Notes: generated from the letters alone by a model not told the origin. DNA of 64,000 nucleotides from Marisalimonas sp016777705 (GCF_047717795.1 NZ_CP159808.1:1-64000); one strand, 5' to 3'. Shown: positions 26,678 to 37,441, numbered from the stretch's first letter. A program made the numbers and translations.

Positions 26678-26694
26678 CTTTCAGATAAAAAAAC

Positions 26695-28368
26695 TTGAGT
26701 TTTAGATATATTCAAATTCTTTTAATGCTTTTAGGTTTAATAGTAATTATTCCAATATTTTTTGGTTTCTTAGGTTTTTTTTTACCGTCATTTGGCTATT
26801 TTCCTGTTATTGGTCAAAATAATTTTGGATTAAGTTATTTTTATTCCTCTTTTGAATTACCAGGAATATCAAAATCTATTATATTATCTATTTTCACGGG
26901 CTTTTTCTCTACTATTCTTGCCTTGTTTTTTTCACAAGTTATTATTTTAAACATCTTTCAAACAAAAATTTATAAATATATCAGAATAATTATGTCACCT
27001 CTTTTGGCTCTGCCACACATAACCATGGCAGTAGGTTTAATTTTTTTATTTTCGCCAAGTGGTTTGTTTTTTAGATTAATTTCTCCATGGTTAACTGGTT
27101 TTGATAGACCTCCAAATTTTTTTATTGTTCCAGACGATTATGGTATATTTCTAATCTTAGGCCTTCTTTTAAAAGAAACTCCTTTTTTTTTATTACTCTC
27201 CTTGTCTGCATTAGAACAGTTGCCTGCTAATCAATTATTTAATGTCGGTAAATCTCTTCAACATCATAGTTTTTCAACTTGGTGCTTATTGATATTTCCA
27301 TTAATATATAAAAAACTAAGGTTAGTAGTATTTATTGTTATTGCATTTGCAGCATCTGTTGTTGACATGTCATTATTGCTTGCCCCGTCTACGCCATCTA
27401 CTTTAGCCATTAGAATATTCCAAATTTATCAAACTTCAGATTTAGATTCAATATTTGTTGCGTCTAATTTAGCCTTAATTCAACTTTTTATAATAGTAGT
27501 TCTTATTTTATTTTGGATTATTTTGGAAAAAATAATTAAGAAAAATTTTTTTTACATATTTCTAATTCGAGTACTATCTAGAAAAAAAACTAGATTTATA
27601 GATAGCTTTTTTATTGTTGCGATGGTTTTATTTTTATTATCTACAATAGGTATATTGTGTTCAATTTTTTGGAGCATTGGTGAAAATTGGTATTTTCCAA
27701 AATTTTTGCCAGATACATTTGATTTTTCTAATATTACTAATTTTCTTTATAAAAACCAATCATTAGTCTTAATGTCTATATACATATCTTTTTTGGTTTC
27801 AAGTTTGTCAATAATTTTAATTATAATTTGGGTTGAATTAGCTGAAATACTAAATATCAAATATTTTTATTTTGAATGGATAATATTTATCCCGTTGTTT
27901 ATTCCTCAAATATCATTTTTGGTTGGCCTTCAGAGTTTCATTGTAATGCTTAACTTTCAGGATTTTCTAATACCACTGATACTTGTAGAGTTACTATATG
28001 TGTTGCCATATTGTTTTATAATTTTAACTCCAGCTTTAAGAGAAATTAAAAAAGAATTTATTAAGGTTGGATTAAGTTTGGGGAAAAACAGAATTGAACG
28101 ATTGTGGCAAATAAAAATTCCATTAATCTTTTCTACTTTATTAACATCCTTTGGTATTGGGATGATTGTTTCTTTATCATTATATACGCCTGTTTATTTT
28201 ATAGGTGCTGGTAGAATAACTACTCTTACGGTAGAAGCTTTAAATTTAGCTTTAAGCGGTTCAAGACAAGATTTAGGTTTGGCAACTTTTTTTCAGGTTA
28301 TCATTCCAATATCAATTTTATTAATTATTGCTTATTTAAACAAAAAAATCACTAAATGGAGGTATTAA
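26695..28368 (+). CDS. ynjC: YnjC-like two-domain ABC transporter permease
   Basis: This is a fused double permease with about twelve hydrophobic helices. Two EAA-type loops contact the ATPase: ALEQLPANQLFNVGKSL near residue 180 and LREIKKEFIKVGLSLGKN near 447. It pairs with the upstream YnjB-like protein. The start used is TTG without a clear ribosome site. An ATG at 26661, overlapping the ynjB end, begins MDPIINFQIK and would enter this frame if the A7 run at 26687-26693 were one base shorter. No ATPase gene follows; the next gene encodes a DJ-1 family protein. Confidence 0.87.
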   Translation: MSFRYIQILLMLLGLIVIIPIFFGFLGFFLPSFGYFPVIGQNNFGLSYFYSSFELPGISKSIILSIFTGFFSTILALFFSQVIILNIFQTKIYKYIRIIMSPLLALPHITMAVGLIFLFSPSGLFFRLISPWLTGFDRPPNFFIVPDDYGIFLILGLLLKETPFFLLLSLSALEQLPANQLFNVGKSLQHHSFSTWCLLIFPLIYKKLRLVVFIVIAFAASVVDMSLLLAPSTPSTLAIRIFQIYQTSDLDSIFVASNLALIQLFIIVVLILFWIILEKIIKKNFFYIFLIRVLSRKKTRFIDSFFIVAMVLFLLSTIGILCSIFWSIGENWYFPKFLPDTFDFSNITNFLYKNQSLVLMSIYISFLVSSLSIILIIIWVELAEILNIKYFYFEWIIFIPLFIPQISFLVGLQSFIVMLNFQDFLIPLILVELLYVLPYCFIILTPALREIKKEFIKVGLSLGKNRIERLWQIKIPLIFSTLLTSFGIGMIVSLSLYTPVYFIGAGRITTLTVEALNLALSGSRQDLGLATFFQVIIPISILLIIAYLNKKITKWRY

Positions 28369-28383
28369 AAACTTTAAGATTAC

Positions 28384-28412
28384 TTGATAAGCTTAGTTAA
28401 ATCACTTATAGA
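28384..28412 (+). promoter_or_regulatory. Candidate sigma70 promoter of the DJ-1/DUF1289/aspS group
   Basis: TTGATA (28384-28389) and TATAGA (28407-28412) are 17 bases apart, followed by AGGAGAG (28431-28437) and a TTG start at 28442. This is one of the best promoter-like matches in the window. Confidence 0.5.
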
Positions 28413-28441
28413 ACGAATATGTAATTTTTCAGGAGAGTAAT

Positions 28442-29002
28442 TTGTCGAATTTATCTGCATTTAAAGGTAAGAAAATAGCTATTATGGTAGCAAGTGGCTT
28501 TAATGAAGAGCAGTTTTTAATAATTCAAAAAACTCTTTTAGCAGCTGAGGGATCTTATACAATAATTTCAAGGGATATTGGGACAACTAATGGCTGGGCT
28601 TCAAACAATTGGGGTCTTTCTTATCCTGTTGACCAAGCTGTATCTGAGACACTAGCAATTGATTTTGATGCTCTTATAGTTCCAGGTGGGTCAAATCAAA
28701 TTGAAACTTTAAGCAACGACCTTCATGTCAGACGAATTTTAAGGGCTTTTTTAAGAGAAAACGAACCTGTTGCTTTAGCAGGAGTGTCAACAATGTTACT
28801 AACTACCATAGACGCTGCAAAAGGAAGAAAAGTTGCTGCCTCAGATGCTGATAGTGCTCTTTTAATAGCTGCAGGAGCTGAAATAATTGATAACCCTACT
28901 GTTAGAGATACTAACTTAATAAGTGCAACAAGTGGAGAAACAGGAATCTCAGATCTTTTGGAAATGTTAGCTCAAGCTATAAACGATAATTCACAAAACT
29001 AG
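28442..29002 (+). CDS. DJ-1/PfpI superfamily protein lacking the usual nucleophilic cysteine
   Basis: The fold is recognisable from KKIAIMVASGFNEEQF near residue 10, FDALIVPGGSNQIETL near 77 and LRENEPVALAGVSTMLLTT near 102. In DJ-1/PfpI enzymes the nucleophile elbow reads A-x-C-H/x-G; here it reads LAGVST, with V and S in place of cysteine. Thus classical cysteine chemistry is unlikely. The C-terminal half (DADSALLIAAGAEIIDNPTV) resembles the catalase C-terminal/DJ-1-like group. The start is TTG with a strong AGGAGAG ribosome site. A DUF1289 gene and aspS follow. Confidence 0.78.
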   Translation: MSNLSAFKGKKIAIMVASGFNEEQFLIIQKTLLAAEGSYTIISRDIGTTNGWASNNWGLSYPVDQAVSETLAIDFDALIVPGGSNQIETLSNDLHVRRILRAFLRENEPVALAGVSTMLLTTIDAAKGRKVAASDADSALLIAAGAEIIDNPTVRDTNLISATSGETGISDLLEMLAQAINDNSQN

Positions 29003-29011
29003 GTTATCTCA

Positions 29012-29200
29012 GTGAGTAAAATAAAAATAATTAGTCCTTGTATTGGTGTTTGCAAATTAGACATAGATAGTAACATCTGCGTTGGATGTTTAAGGACTGC
29101 CGATGAAATAGCAAATTGGCCTCAATTAGACAATGAAAAAGCAATGAAAATTATGAAACAAATCAAAGATAGATATATCACTGAAAAAACATCAAACTAA
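29012..29200 (+). CDS. DUF1289 family small cysteine-rich protein
   Basis: The 62-residue protein has the DUF1289 pattern SPCIGVCKLDID, then ICVGCLRTADEIANW. Four cysteines (C-x3-C, C-x2-C) may bind a metal or iron-sulfur centre. Function is unknown; in proteobacteria such genes are scattered beside unrelated metabolic genes. Start is GTG. It lies 9 bases after the DJ-1-like gene and 14 before aspS, probably co-transcribed. Confidence 0.85.
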   Translation: MSKIKIISPCIGVCKLDIDSNICVGCLRTADEIANWPQLDNEKAMKIMKQIKDRYITEKTSN

Positions 29201-29214
29201 AATTTAAGGAACTA

Positions 29215-30990
29215 GTGAAAATGCACAAATATAGAACTCATAAATGTGATGAACTTCGACATCACAATGTCAAAGATGTTGTAAAGCTATCTGGTTGGGT
29301 CCATAGAAAAAGAGATCATGGACAACTTATATTTATTGACTTAAGAGATCATTACGGCTTGACACAAGTGGTCGTGGATTCATCAAACGATAATTTTTCT
29401 ACTATTGAGAACCTGTCTCTTGAAAGTGTAATAACCATAACGGGCATTGTAGTTGAAAGGTCTTCAGATACAATTAACAAAAGTCTTCCGACCGGTGATA
29501 TAGAAGTTAATTTAACTGAATTAGAAATTATTTCAAAATCTAATGCTTTGCCTCTTCAAGTAAATTCTGATGAAGATTATGGTGAAGAAACAAGATTGAA
29601 ATTTAGGTATTTAGATCTCAGAAGAAACAGGCCTCATTCAAATATAATATTGAGATCAAATATTATACAAACAATTAGAAATAAAATGTTAGAATTAGGG
29701 TTTATAGAATTTCAAACGCCTATTCTAACCGCTTCTAGCCCAGAAGGCGCAAGAGACTTTTTAGTCCCCTCAAGGCTAAATAAGGGTAAGTTTTATGCAT
29801 TGCCTCAAGCCCCTCAACAATTCAAGCAATTAATTATGGTGTCTGGATTTGACAAATATTTTCAAATTGCTCCTTGTTTTAGGGACGAGGATAGTAGAGC
29901 AGACAGGTCACCAGGAGAGTTTTATCAACTTGACTTAGAAATGTCCTATGTAGATCAAGAAGATGTTTTTGATGCAGTTCAGCCAGTTATAAGAGAAGTT
30001 TTTACAAAATTCTCAAAAAAAACAATTGATGAAGTTTTTCCAAAAATTACTTACAAAGATTCAATGCTAAAGTATGGAAACGATAAACCAGATTTAAGAT
30101 TTGATCTTGAAATTAAGGATGTTACTGAAGTATTCACTAATTCTGGCTTTAGTATTTTTGCTAATTCTATTGAAAATGGATCAATTGTTAGGGCAATCCC
30201 TGGCCCGGAATGTGGTTCAAGGTCAGTTGCTGATAGAATGAATAGTTGGGCACAATCAGAAGGTGCTCCTGGAATGGGGTATATAATATATAGTGAAAGT
30301 ACAGCAAAAGGACCAGTTGCAAACGCTTTAGGTATTGAAAAAGCTTTAAGTATGCGAGATTTATTCAACTTAAAAGATGGAGATGCTTTGTTTTTTTCTT
30401 GTGCTAAAGAAAACGACGCGGCGAGTTTGGCAGGTAAAGCAAGAGTAAAAATTGCAACCGATAAAAAACTTATAAAAGAAAATATATTTAAATTTTGTTG
30501 GATAGTTGATTACCCAATGTTTGAAAAAGATGAAAACACAGGTAATATAGAATTTTCACACAATCCTTTTTCCATGCCTCAAGGAGGTATGGATGCACTT
30601 TTGAATAAAGATCCATTAGACATATTAGCTTATCAATATGACTTAGTATGTAATGGTATAGAATTATCTTCAGGAGCTATAAGAAACCACGTCCCTGATA
30701 TCATGTATAAAGCTTTCGAAATTGCTGGTCACAAGCCTGATGTTGTCGATAATAAGTTTCCTGGCTTGATTAATGCTTTTAAATTTGGAGCTCCGCCGCA
30801 TGGAGGGATTGCTCCTGGAATTGATAGAATTGTTATGTTACTAGCTGATGAACCTAATATAAGAGAAGTGATATTATTTCCAATGACAGGTAAAGCAGAG
30901 GATTTAATGATGAATGCACCTAACGATATCAATGAAGTTCAACTGAAGGAACTTGGTATAAAATTAGACAAGAAAATTAAAATCAATTAG
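29215..30990 (+). CDS. aspS: Aspartyl-tRNA synthetase
   Basis: A class IIb synthetase charging tRNA-Asp (and possibly tRNA-Asn). The N-terminal OB-fold has LSGWVHRKRDHGQLIFIDLR (split: SGWVHRKRDHG, LIFIDLRDHYGLTQVV). Motif 2 is FRDEDSRADRSPGEFYQLD (FRDEDSRADR) near 222, and motif 3 is GGIAPGIDRIVMLL near 529. The GAD insertion domain of the bacterial form fits the 591-residue length. Start may be GTG at 29215 or ATG at 29221; AAGGA lies upstream. Its 3' end overlaps ctaA by 8 bases. Confidence 0.96.
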   Translation: MKMHKYRTHKCDELRHHNVKDVVKLSGWVHRKRDHGQLIFIDLRDHYGLTQVVVDSSNDNFSTIENLSLESVITITGIVVERSSDTINKSLPTGDIEVNLTELEIISKSNALPLQVNSDEDYGEETRLKFRYLDLRRNRPHSNIILRSNIIQTIRNKMLELGFIEFQTPILTASSPEGARDFLVPSRLNKGKFYALPQAPQQFKQLIMVSGFDKYFQIAPCFRDEDSRADRSPGEFYQLDLEMSYVDQEDVFDAVQPVIREVFTKFSKKTIDEVFPKITYKDSMLKYGNDKPDLRFDLEIKDVTEVFTNSGFSIFANSIENGSIVRAIPGPECGSRSVADRMNSWAQSEGAPGMGYIIYSESTAKGPVANALGIEKALSMRDLFNLKDGDALFFSCAKENDAASLAGKARVKIATDKKLIKENIFKFCWIVDYPMFEKDENTGNIEFSHNPFSMPQGGMDALLNKDPLDILAYQYDLVCNGIELSSGAIRNHVPDIMYKAFEIAGHKPDVVDNKFPGLINAFKFGAPPHGGIAPGIDRIVMLLADEPNIREVILFPMTGKAEDLMMNAPNDINEVQLKELGIKLDKKIKIN

Positions 30991-32002
30991 TTTTAACGTT
31001 CATATTATTTCTATGCATTGATATAGTGAAACATATAAAGAGGATTACAGCACCAGTTTGATGTAAAGCACCTAGGTGAACAGGAACCATATTTATCAAA
31101 GTTATAATACCTAACAAAAACTGAAAACAAACAACGCAAGATAAAAAGATAGCTATTCTTTTAGATTTTAAATCTTTGTTGCTACTGTAAGATTTAAAGC
31201 TATAAATTAAGACCGTAATTATTGTTAAGAGAGCCAAGTGTCTATGGTGGAATTGTGCGGATGCTGGGTTTTCAAATGGGTCTAAAAATTTATATTCTCC
31301 GTAATTTTCTGGTATTAGATTACCGCCCATTAATGGGTATTCGTTATACATTAGGCCAGCATCCATACCAGCAACAAAAGCTCCAGCAACAATTGTTGTC
31401 GATAAAATCAAAAAAACTAAAAAACTGAAATTGAATTTGATTGCAGAATGTCCTTCTTTGGTGTCAAGATAAGCCCAGACTAAAAGAAATAATATTAACA
31501 AAGCATTCGACAAGTGAACTGTCAGTCTATATTGAGATACGGACGGATCATTAACTAATCCTGACTTTACCATCCACCAGCCAATAAAACCTTGAAGACT
31601 TCCAAGTAATAATATTAGGAATACCTTGTTTAGTGTTTGTTTTGGAATTTGTTTAAAAAATAAAAAAATTATTAATGGTATAATAAAAACAAAACCTATT
31701 AATCTACCCCATAGTCTATGAAAATATTCCCAGAAAAATATTTTTTTAAATTCATGTAATTCTATTCCATGATTTTTGTATATGTATTCAGGGGAAAGTT
31801 TATATAGATTAAAAACTCTATTCCATTCTAAGTCTGACATTGGGGGAAGAAAGCCAAGTAAAGGCCGCCATTCAACCATTGATAAACCTGAGCCAGTCAA
31901 TCTTGTTATGCCACCTATAATAACCATTAAAAATACCATCAAAGCTGATATTAACAGCCAAGTTGCAATATATTTTTGAGAAGATAAGGCTATATATGGC
32001 AT
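30983..32002 (-). CDS. ctaA: Heme A synthase (COX15/CtaA, type 2)
   Basis: CtaA oxidises heme O to heme A for aa3-type cytochrome oxidase. The protein has about eight transmembrane segments. Conserved histidine-bearing segments are IFFWEYFHRLWGR near residue 90, LTVHLSNALL near 160, PASAQFHHRHLALL near 250 and HLGALHQTGAV near 312. GGITRLTGSGLSMVEW near 29 is characteristic. The 339-residue length matches alphaproteobacterial type 2 enzymes. It diverges from groES across 177 bases. Confidence 0.95.
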   Translation of the reverse strand: MPYIALSSQKYIATWLLISALMVFLMVIIGGITRLTGSGLSMVEWRPLLGFLPPMSDLEWNRVFNLYKLSPEYIYKNHGIELHEFKKIFFWEYFHRLWGRLIGFVFIIPLIIFLFFKQIPKQTLNKVFLILLLGSLQGFIGWWMVKSGLVNDPSVSQYRLTVHLSNALLILFLLVWAYLDTKEGHSAIKFNFSFLVFLILSTTIVAGAFVAGMDAGLMYNEYPLMGGNLIPENYGEYKFLDPFENPASAQFHHRHLALLTIITVLIYSFKSYSSNKDLKSKRIAIFLSCVVCFQFLLGIITLINMVPVHLGALHQTGAVILFICFTISMHRNNMNVKTN

Positions 32003-32092
32003 TATTACAGTATTGGAACATTGAAAATCATGTCATATAGATGATGTCAAATTCAGAAAAATCAATATTTTTAATAATTTTTTTATTTGATC

Positions 32093-32121
32093 TTGAAAGT
32101 TAATATTACGCTTACTATTTA
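32093..32121 (+). promoter_or_regulatory. Candidate promoter of groES-groEL
   Basis: TTGAAA (32093-32098) and TATTTA (32116-32121) are 17 bases apart, about 60 bases before groES. The -35 region reads CTTGAAA, which also fits alphaproteobacterial RpoH (sigma32) promoters. No complete CIRCE inverted repeat is seen in the 177-base gap, so RpoH control is more plausible than HrcA control. Confidence 0.4.
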
Positions 32122-32179
32122 AGCAACATCAATAACTCGTTTATTGTTTAATTTAACTTTTAAAATAGGGAGATAAGGC

Positions 32180-32467
32180 ATGAAGTTTAGGCCACTTCAC
32201 GATAGAGTTGTAGTTGAGCGTCTCGAAGCAGAGGAGAAAACTGCAAGCGGTATTATAATTCCAGATTCAGCACAAGAAAAACCAATGCAAGGTAAAATAG
32301 TTGCAGCAGGTTCAGGAGCACGTGATGAAACAGGTAAAATTCAACCTTTAGATGTTAAAGAAGGTGATGTTGTACTTTTTGGAAAATGGTCCGGTACTGA
32401 AGTTAAGCTTGATGGAAAAGATCTATTGATCATGAAAGAAAGCGATATCATGGGAATAATGGGTTAA
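32180..32467 (+). CDS. groES: Co-chaperonin GroES
   Basis: GroES caps GroEL. The 95-residue protein has the family opening MKFRPLHDRVVVERLEAE, a mobile loop EEKTASGIIIPDSAQEKP (loop residues 17-34) and the C-terminal LLIMKESDIMGIM. Its codons hold more G and C than most neighbours, as expected for a highly expressed gene. GGGAG precedes the ATG. groEL follows after 49 bases. Confidence 0.98.
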   Translation: MKFRPLHDRVVVERLEAEEKTASGIIIPDSAQEKPMQGKIVAAGSGARDETGKIQPLDVKEGDVVLFGKWSGTEVKLDGKDLLIMKESDIMGIMG

Positions 32468-32516
32468 TTTATTCCTTTATTTAAAAAATTACGTTACAAT
32501 TTGAAAGGACGATAAA

Positions 32517-34196
<1,680 letters not shown>

Positions 34197-34220
34197 ATTA
34201 CCGTTTAAAAATTTTCTTAA

Positions 34221-34256
34221 AACACCTCGCAATTAATTTTGTGAGGTGTTTTTTTT
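34221..34256 (+). terminator. Rho-independent terminator after groEL
   Basis: AACACCTC (34221-34228) pairs with GAGGTGTT (34243-34250), and the T-run extends to 34256. The eight-pair stem begins 24 bases after the groEL stop. It is the only convincing intrinsic terminator I see in the window. Confidence 0.9.
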
Positions 34257-34332
34257 GTTTAAAAAAAGATAAATTCTTGCATACAAATGATATCTATTAT
34301 AGCTATAGGTTAAATCTAACAGAAATAAATTT

Positions 34333-35934
34333 ATGGATAATTCAGAAATATATAAATTAGCTGAAAAATCAAATTCTTGGGCCTTTGTTGAAGCTAGAAA
34401 TTTAAGAGATAGATTGAATAAGTTAGGTTCGTCGGCAGGTTTAGATGGAGAAAATCCAGTTTTATTTGAAACTGGATACGGTCCCTCTGGGTTACCACAT
34501 ATAGGTACTTTCGGAGAAGTAGCCAGAACTAACATAGTACGTCATGCATTCTATATCTTAACTGGTAGAAATACAAAGTTAATATGTTTTTCAGACGATA
34601 TGGATGGTTTTCGTAAAGTTCCTGAAAACGTACCAAATCAAGATTTACTTCAAAATTATTTAGACCAACCCCTTACCAATGTCCCAGATCCTTTTGAAAA
34701 GTATGATAGCTTCGGATCTCACAATAACGCTAAATTAAAAGAGTTTTTAAACCAGTTTGGTTTTGAATATGAATTCGTCTCTGCAACTGATTGTTATAAA
34801 AGTGGAAAATTTAATAATGCTTTAAAAGAAATCTTGTTACATTATGAAAGTATAAAAAATATAATTTTACCTACTTTAGGCGAAGAAAGAAAAAAAACTT
34901 ATAGTCCTTTTTTGCCAATTTGCCCTAATTCTGGGAAAGTTTTACAAGTTAATATAGAGTCTATCAATAAAGAAAGTAATACAGTTAGTTATTTAGACGA
35001 TAATACTAAAGAATTAGTAACTGTTTCAATTCTAGGAGGGTCGTGCAAGTTACAATGGAAGTGTGATTGGGCTATGCGTTGGTTTTCATTAGGAGTGGAT
35101 TATGAAATGGCAGGCAAGGATTTATCAGAAAGCGTAATTCTCTCAAGTAGAATTTTAAAAGTTCTTGGTAAATCCCCTCCATCTGGTTTTTCATACGAGT
35201 TGTTTTTAGATAGTAATGGTGAGAAAATTTCAAAGTCTAAGGGTAATGGGCTTTCTATTGAAGAATGGTTAAGATATGGAACCCCAGAATCTTTAAGTTT
35301 ATTTATGTATACAAATCCCAAAAGAGCAAAAAAGCTTTACTTTGACATTATTCCTAAAACAACCGATGAATATTTTTCTCATTTAAAAAAATATGAAGAA
35401 CAAACTGCTGAACAGAAAATTGAAAATCCAGTTTGGCATCTTCATAATGGTCAACCGTCTAATGTAAATTTTCCAGTTACTTATACATTATTATTAAATT
35501 TAGCATCAGTTTGTCATGCAGAAGATATTGATGTTGTTTGGGGTTATGTATCAAGTTATGCTCCAAATTTGAAAAGATCTGCAGAGTTAGATTCTTTAAT
35601 ACAATTAGCTGTAAACTACTATAAAGAAAAAATTGAACCTTATAAAAAATATAGATTGCCCGATCAGAAGGAAAGAAAAGGTCTTATTGAATTAGTTCAA
35701 ATCCTCAAAACTTTGGATCATAATACCTCATCGGAAGAAATTCAGTCAATCGTATTTGCAATTGGAAAAAAACTTGAGTATCAAAATTTGCGTGATTGGT
35801 TTAAAGGTTTATATGAAACAGTTTTAGGTCAATCAGAAGGCCCTAGAATGGGAAGTTTTATTAAGTTATATGGAATTGAATCAACAAAATTATTATTAGA
35901 AAAGGTTCTTGAAGGTCATTTAACAAATAAATAG
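34333..35934 (+). CDS. lysS: Class I lysyl-tRNA synthetase
   Basis: This is the archaeal/alphaproteobacterial class I LysRS, unrelated to the class II enzyme of most bacteria. The HIGH motif appears as GPSGLPHIGTF near residue 50 and the KMSKS motif as GEKISKSKGNG near 296. SWAFVEARNLRDRL near the N-terminus and YEMAGKDLSESVILS near 256 match the family. The 533-residue length is right. It follows the groEL terminator by 76 bases, so it has its own promoter, and pyrD starts 7 bases after its stop. Confidence 0.95.
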   Translation: MDNSEIYKLAEKSNSWAFVEARNLRDRLNKLGSSAGLDGENPVLFETGYGPSGLPHIGTFGEVARTNIVRHAFYILTGRNTKLICFSDDMDGFRKVPENVPNQDLLQNYLDQPLTNVPDPFEKYDSFGSHNNAKLKEFLNQFGFEYEFVSATDCYKSGKFNNALKEILLHYESIKNIILPTLGEERKKTYSPFLPICPNSGKVLQVNIESINKESNTVSYLDDNTKELVTVSILGGSCKLQWKCDWAMRWFSLGVDYEMAGKDLSESVILSSRILKVLGKSPPSGFSYELFLDSNGEKISKSKGNGLSIEEWLRYGTPESLSLFMYTNPKRAKKLYFDIIPKTTDEYFSHLKKYEEQTAEQKIENPVWHLHNGQPSNVNFPVTYTLLLNLASVCHAEDIDVVWGYVSSYAPNLKRSAELDSLIQLAVNYYKEKIEPYKKYRLPDQKERKGLIELVQILKTLDHNTSSEEIQSIVFAIGKKLEYQNLRDWFKGLYETVLGQSEGPRMGSFIKLYGIESTKLLLEKVLEGHLTNK

Positions 35935-35941
35935 GTCAAAA

Positions 35942-37063
35942 ATGATTTGGAAATTTTTTACTTTTTTAGTTCGTATATTAGATCCTGAAAAAGCTCATAA
36001 TATTACTTTGTTAGCTTTGAAATATGGTTTGCATCCAAGGCTACAAAAAATAAAAATTAAAACAAAAATAAATAATTTAGAATTTGCAAACCCACTTGGA
36101 ATTGCTGCAGGCTTTGACAAAAATGCTGAAGTAATAAAAACAATACATTCTTTGAATTTCGGTTTTACTGAAGTTGGAACAATTACTCCTATATCACAAT
36201 ATGGAAATCCAAAACCTAGAGTATTTAGGTTGGAAAAAGATAAAGCCATAATTAATAGAAATGGTTTCAATAATTTGGGTATGGAAAAAGCCAAAAAAAA
36301 ATTAGAGAATTATAGAAGAAAATTTCCTGTGGGAAGTGAGTTTCTTGTTGGCGTTAATATTGGACCTAACAAAGACAGTATAAATAGATTTAAAGATTAT
36401 GAAGTTCTTTCACAAAACCTGTCAAGTTTTGCAGACTACATTACGATTAACATTTCATCACCGAACACTCCAAATCTAAGAGATTTCCATGAAGTTAAAA
36501 ACTTAAAAAAAGTTGTTATGTCTGTGAAAAATGGAATTTTAAGATCTAAGAATACCAATTTAATTCCCGTTTTTCTTAAAATTGCTCCTGATATTACTCC
36601 AGATGATTTAGAAGAAATTATTAAGGTTTCAAATCAAGAAATTATAACTGGTCTTATAATATCAAATACGACAATCGATAGAGAGCAAGACCTTAAGTCC
36701 TTTAACTCTAAGGAGTTGGGAGGATTGTCTGGAGCACCATTATTTTTAAAATCAACTAATTTACTATCTTTAGCTAATCAAATTATAAAAGAAAATAATT
36801 TGAAACTTTATTTAATAGCTGCAGGAGGAATTTCTGATTGTCAATCTGCGTACGCAAAAATATTGTGTGGGGCACATTTAATCCAATTATATACATCAAT
36901 GACATATGAAGGTCCTTTGGTTGCAAATAAAATAATAAAAGGCTTATTGATGTTAATGAAAAGGGATAACATTCTTAATATTGATGATATTAGAGGAATT
37001 ATAAAAAATCCAGAAACAGCAATGAAAATTGCATTTGAGGGTTTTAAGCAATATAAAAGTTGA
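35942..37063 (+). CDS. pyrD: Dihydroorotate dehydrogenase (quinone), class 2
   Basis: PyrD oxidises dihydroorotate to orotate in pyrimidine synthesis and reduces membrane quinone. The N-terminal helix IWKFFTFLVRILDPEKAHN marks the class 2 membrane-associated type. NPLGIAAGFDKNAEVI is near residue 50, RNGFNNLGMEKA near 106, the catalytic-serine segment ITINISSPNTPNLRDF near 168, and GGLSGAPLF near 260. The 373-residue length is normal. It is close behind lysS. Confidence 0.96.
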   Translation: MIWKFFTFLVRILDPEKAHNITLLALKYGLHPRLQKIKIKTKINNLEFANPLGIAAGFDKNAEVIKTIHSLNFGFTEVGTITPISQYGNPKPRVFRLEKDKAIINRNGFNNLGMEKAKKKLENYRRKFPVGSEFLVGVNIGPNKDSINRFKDYEVLSQNLSSFADYITINISSPNTPNLRDFHEVKNLKKVVMSVKNGILRSKNTNLIPVFLKIAPDITPDDLEEIIKVSNQEIITGLIISNTTIDREQDLKSFNSKELGGLSGAPLFLKSTNLLSLANQIIKENNLKLYLIAAGGISDCQSAYAKILCGAHLIQLYTSMTYEGPLVANKIIKGLLMLMKRDNILNIDDIRGIIKNPETAMKIAFEGFKQYKS

Positions 37064-37079
37064 TCACTTTTCATTTTGC

Positions 37080-37108
37080 TTGACCTTTTTAAAGTCATAA
37101 TTTATATA
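37080..37108 (+). promoter_or_regulatory. Candidate sigma70 promoter of rpmB
   Basis: TTGACC (37080-37085) and TATATA (37103-37108) lie 17 bases apart, with AGGGG (37125-37129) before the rpmB ATG at 37136. This is the closest match to the sigma70 consensus in the window, fitting a ribosomal-protein gene. Confidence 0.6.
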
Positions 37109-37135
37109 GATATCTTATTAATTTAGGGGTCAAGA

Positions 37136-37441
37136 ATGTCTAGAGTGTGTGAAATTTCTGGTAAGAATGTTATGAGTGGCAATAATGTAAGTCATGCTAA
37201 AAATAGAACTAGAAGAAAATTCTTGCCCAATCTACAAAATGTGAAATTATTCAGTAAATCTCTAGATAAATTCATTAATATGAAGATATGTGTTCGTTCT
37301 CTTAAGACAGTTGAGAAGAATGGGGGTCTAGACGATTACTTGAAGAAGACAAGTAATAGGGTTTTAGCACCAGAGGCAATAGCTATAAAAAACACAATCT
37401 TAAAGCATGTAAAAAAAGATCAAAACGTTAATAAGCTTTAA
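37136..37441 (+). CDS. rpmB: 50S ribosomal protein L28
   Basis: L28 is a large-subunit ribosomal protein. The N-terminus SRVCEISGKNVMSGNNVSHA and the following KNRTRRKFLPNLQ are diagnostic, and VRSLKTVEKNGGLDDYL is the conserved second half. At 101 residues it has the alphaproteobacterial C-terminal extension. It has its own strong promoter candidate. Its stop overlaps the convergent cobT stop by 4 bases. Confidence 0.97.
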   Translation: MSRVCEISGKNVMSGNNVSHAKNRTRRKFLPNLQNVKLFSKSLDKFINMKICVRSLKTVEKNGGLDDYLKKTSNRVLAPEAIAIKNTILKHVKKDQNVNKL

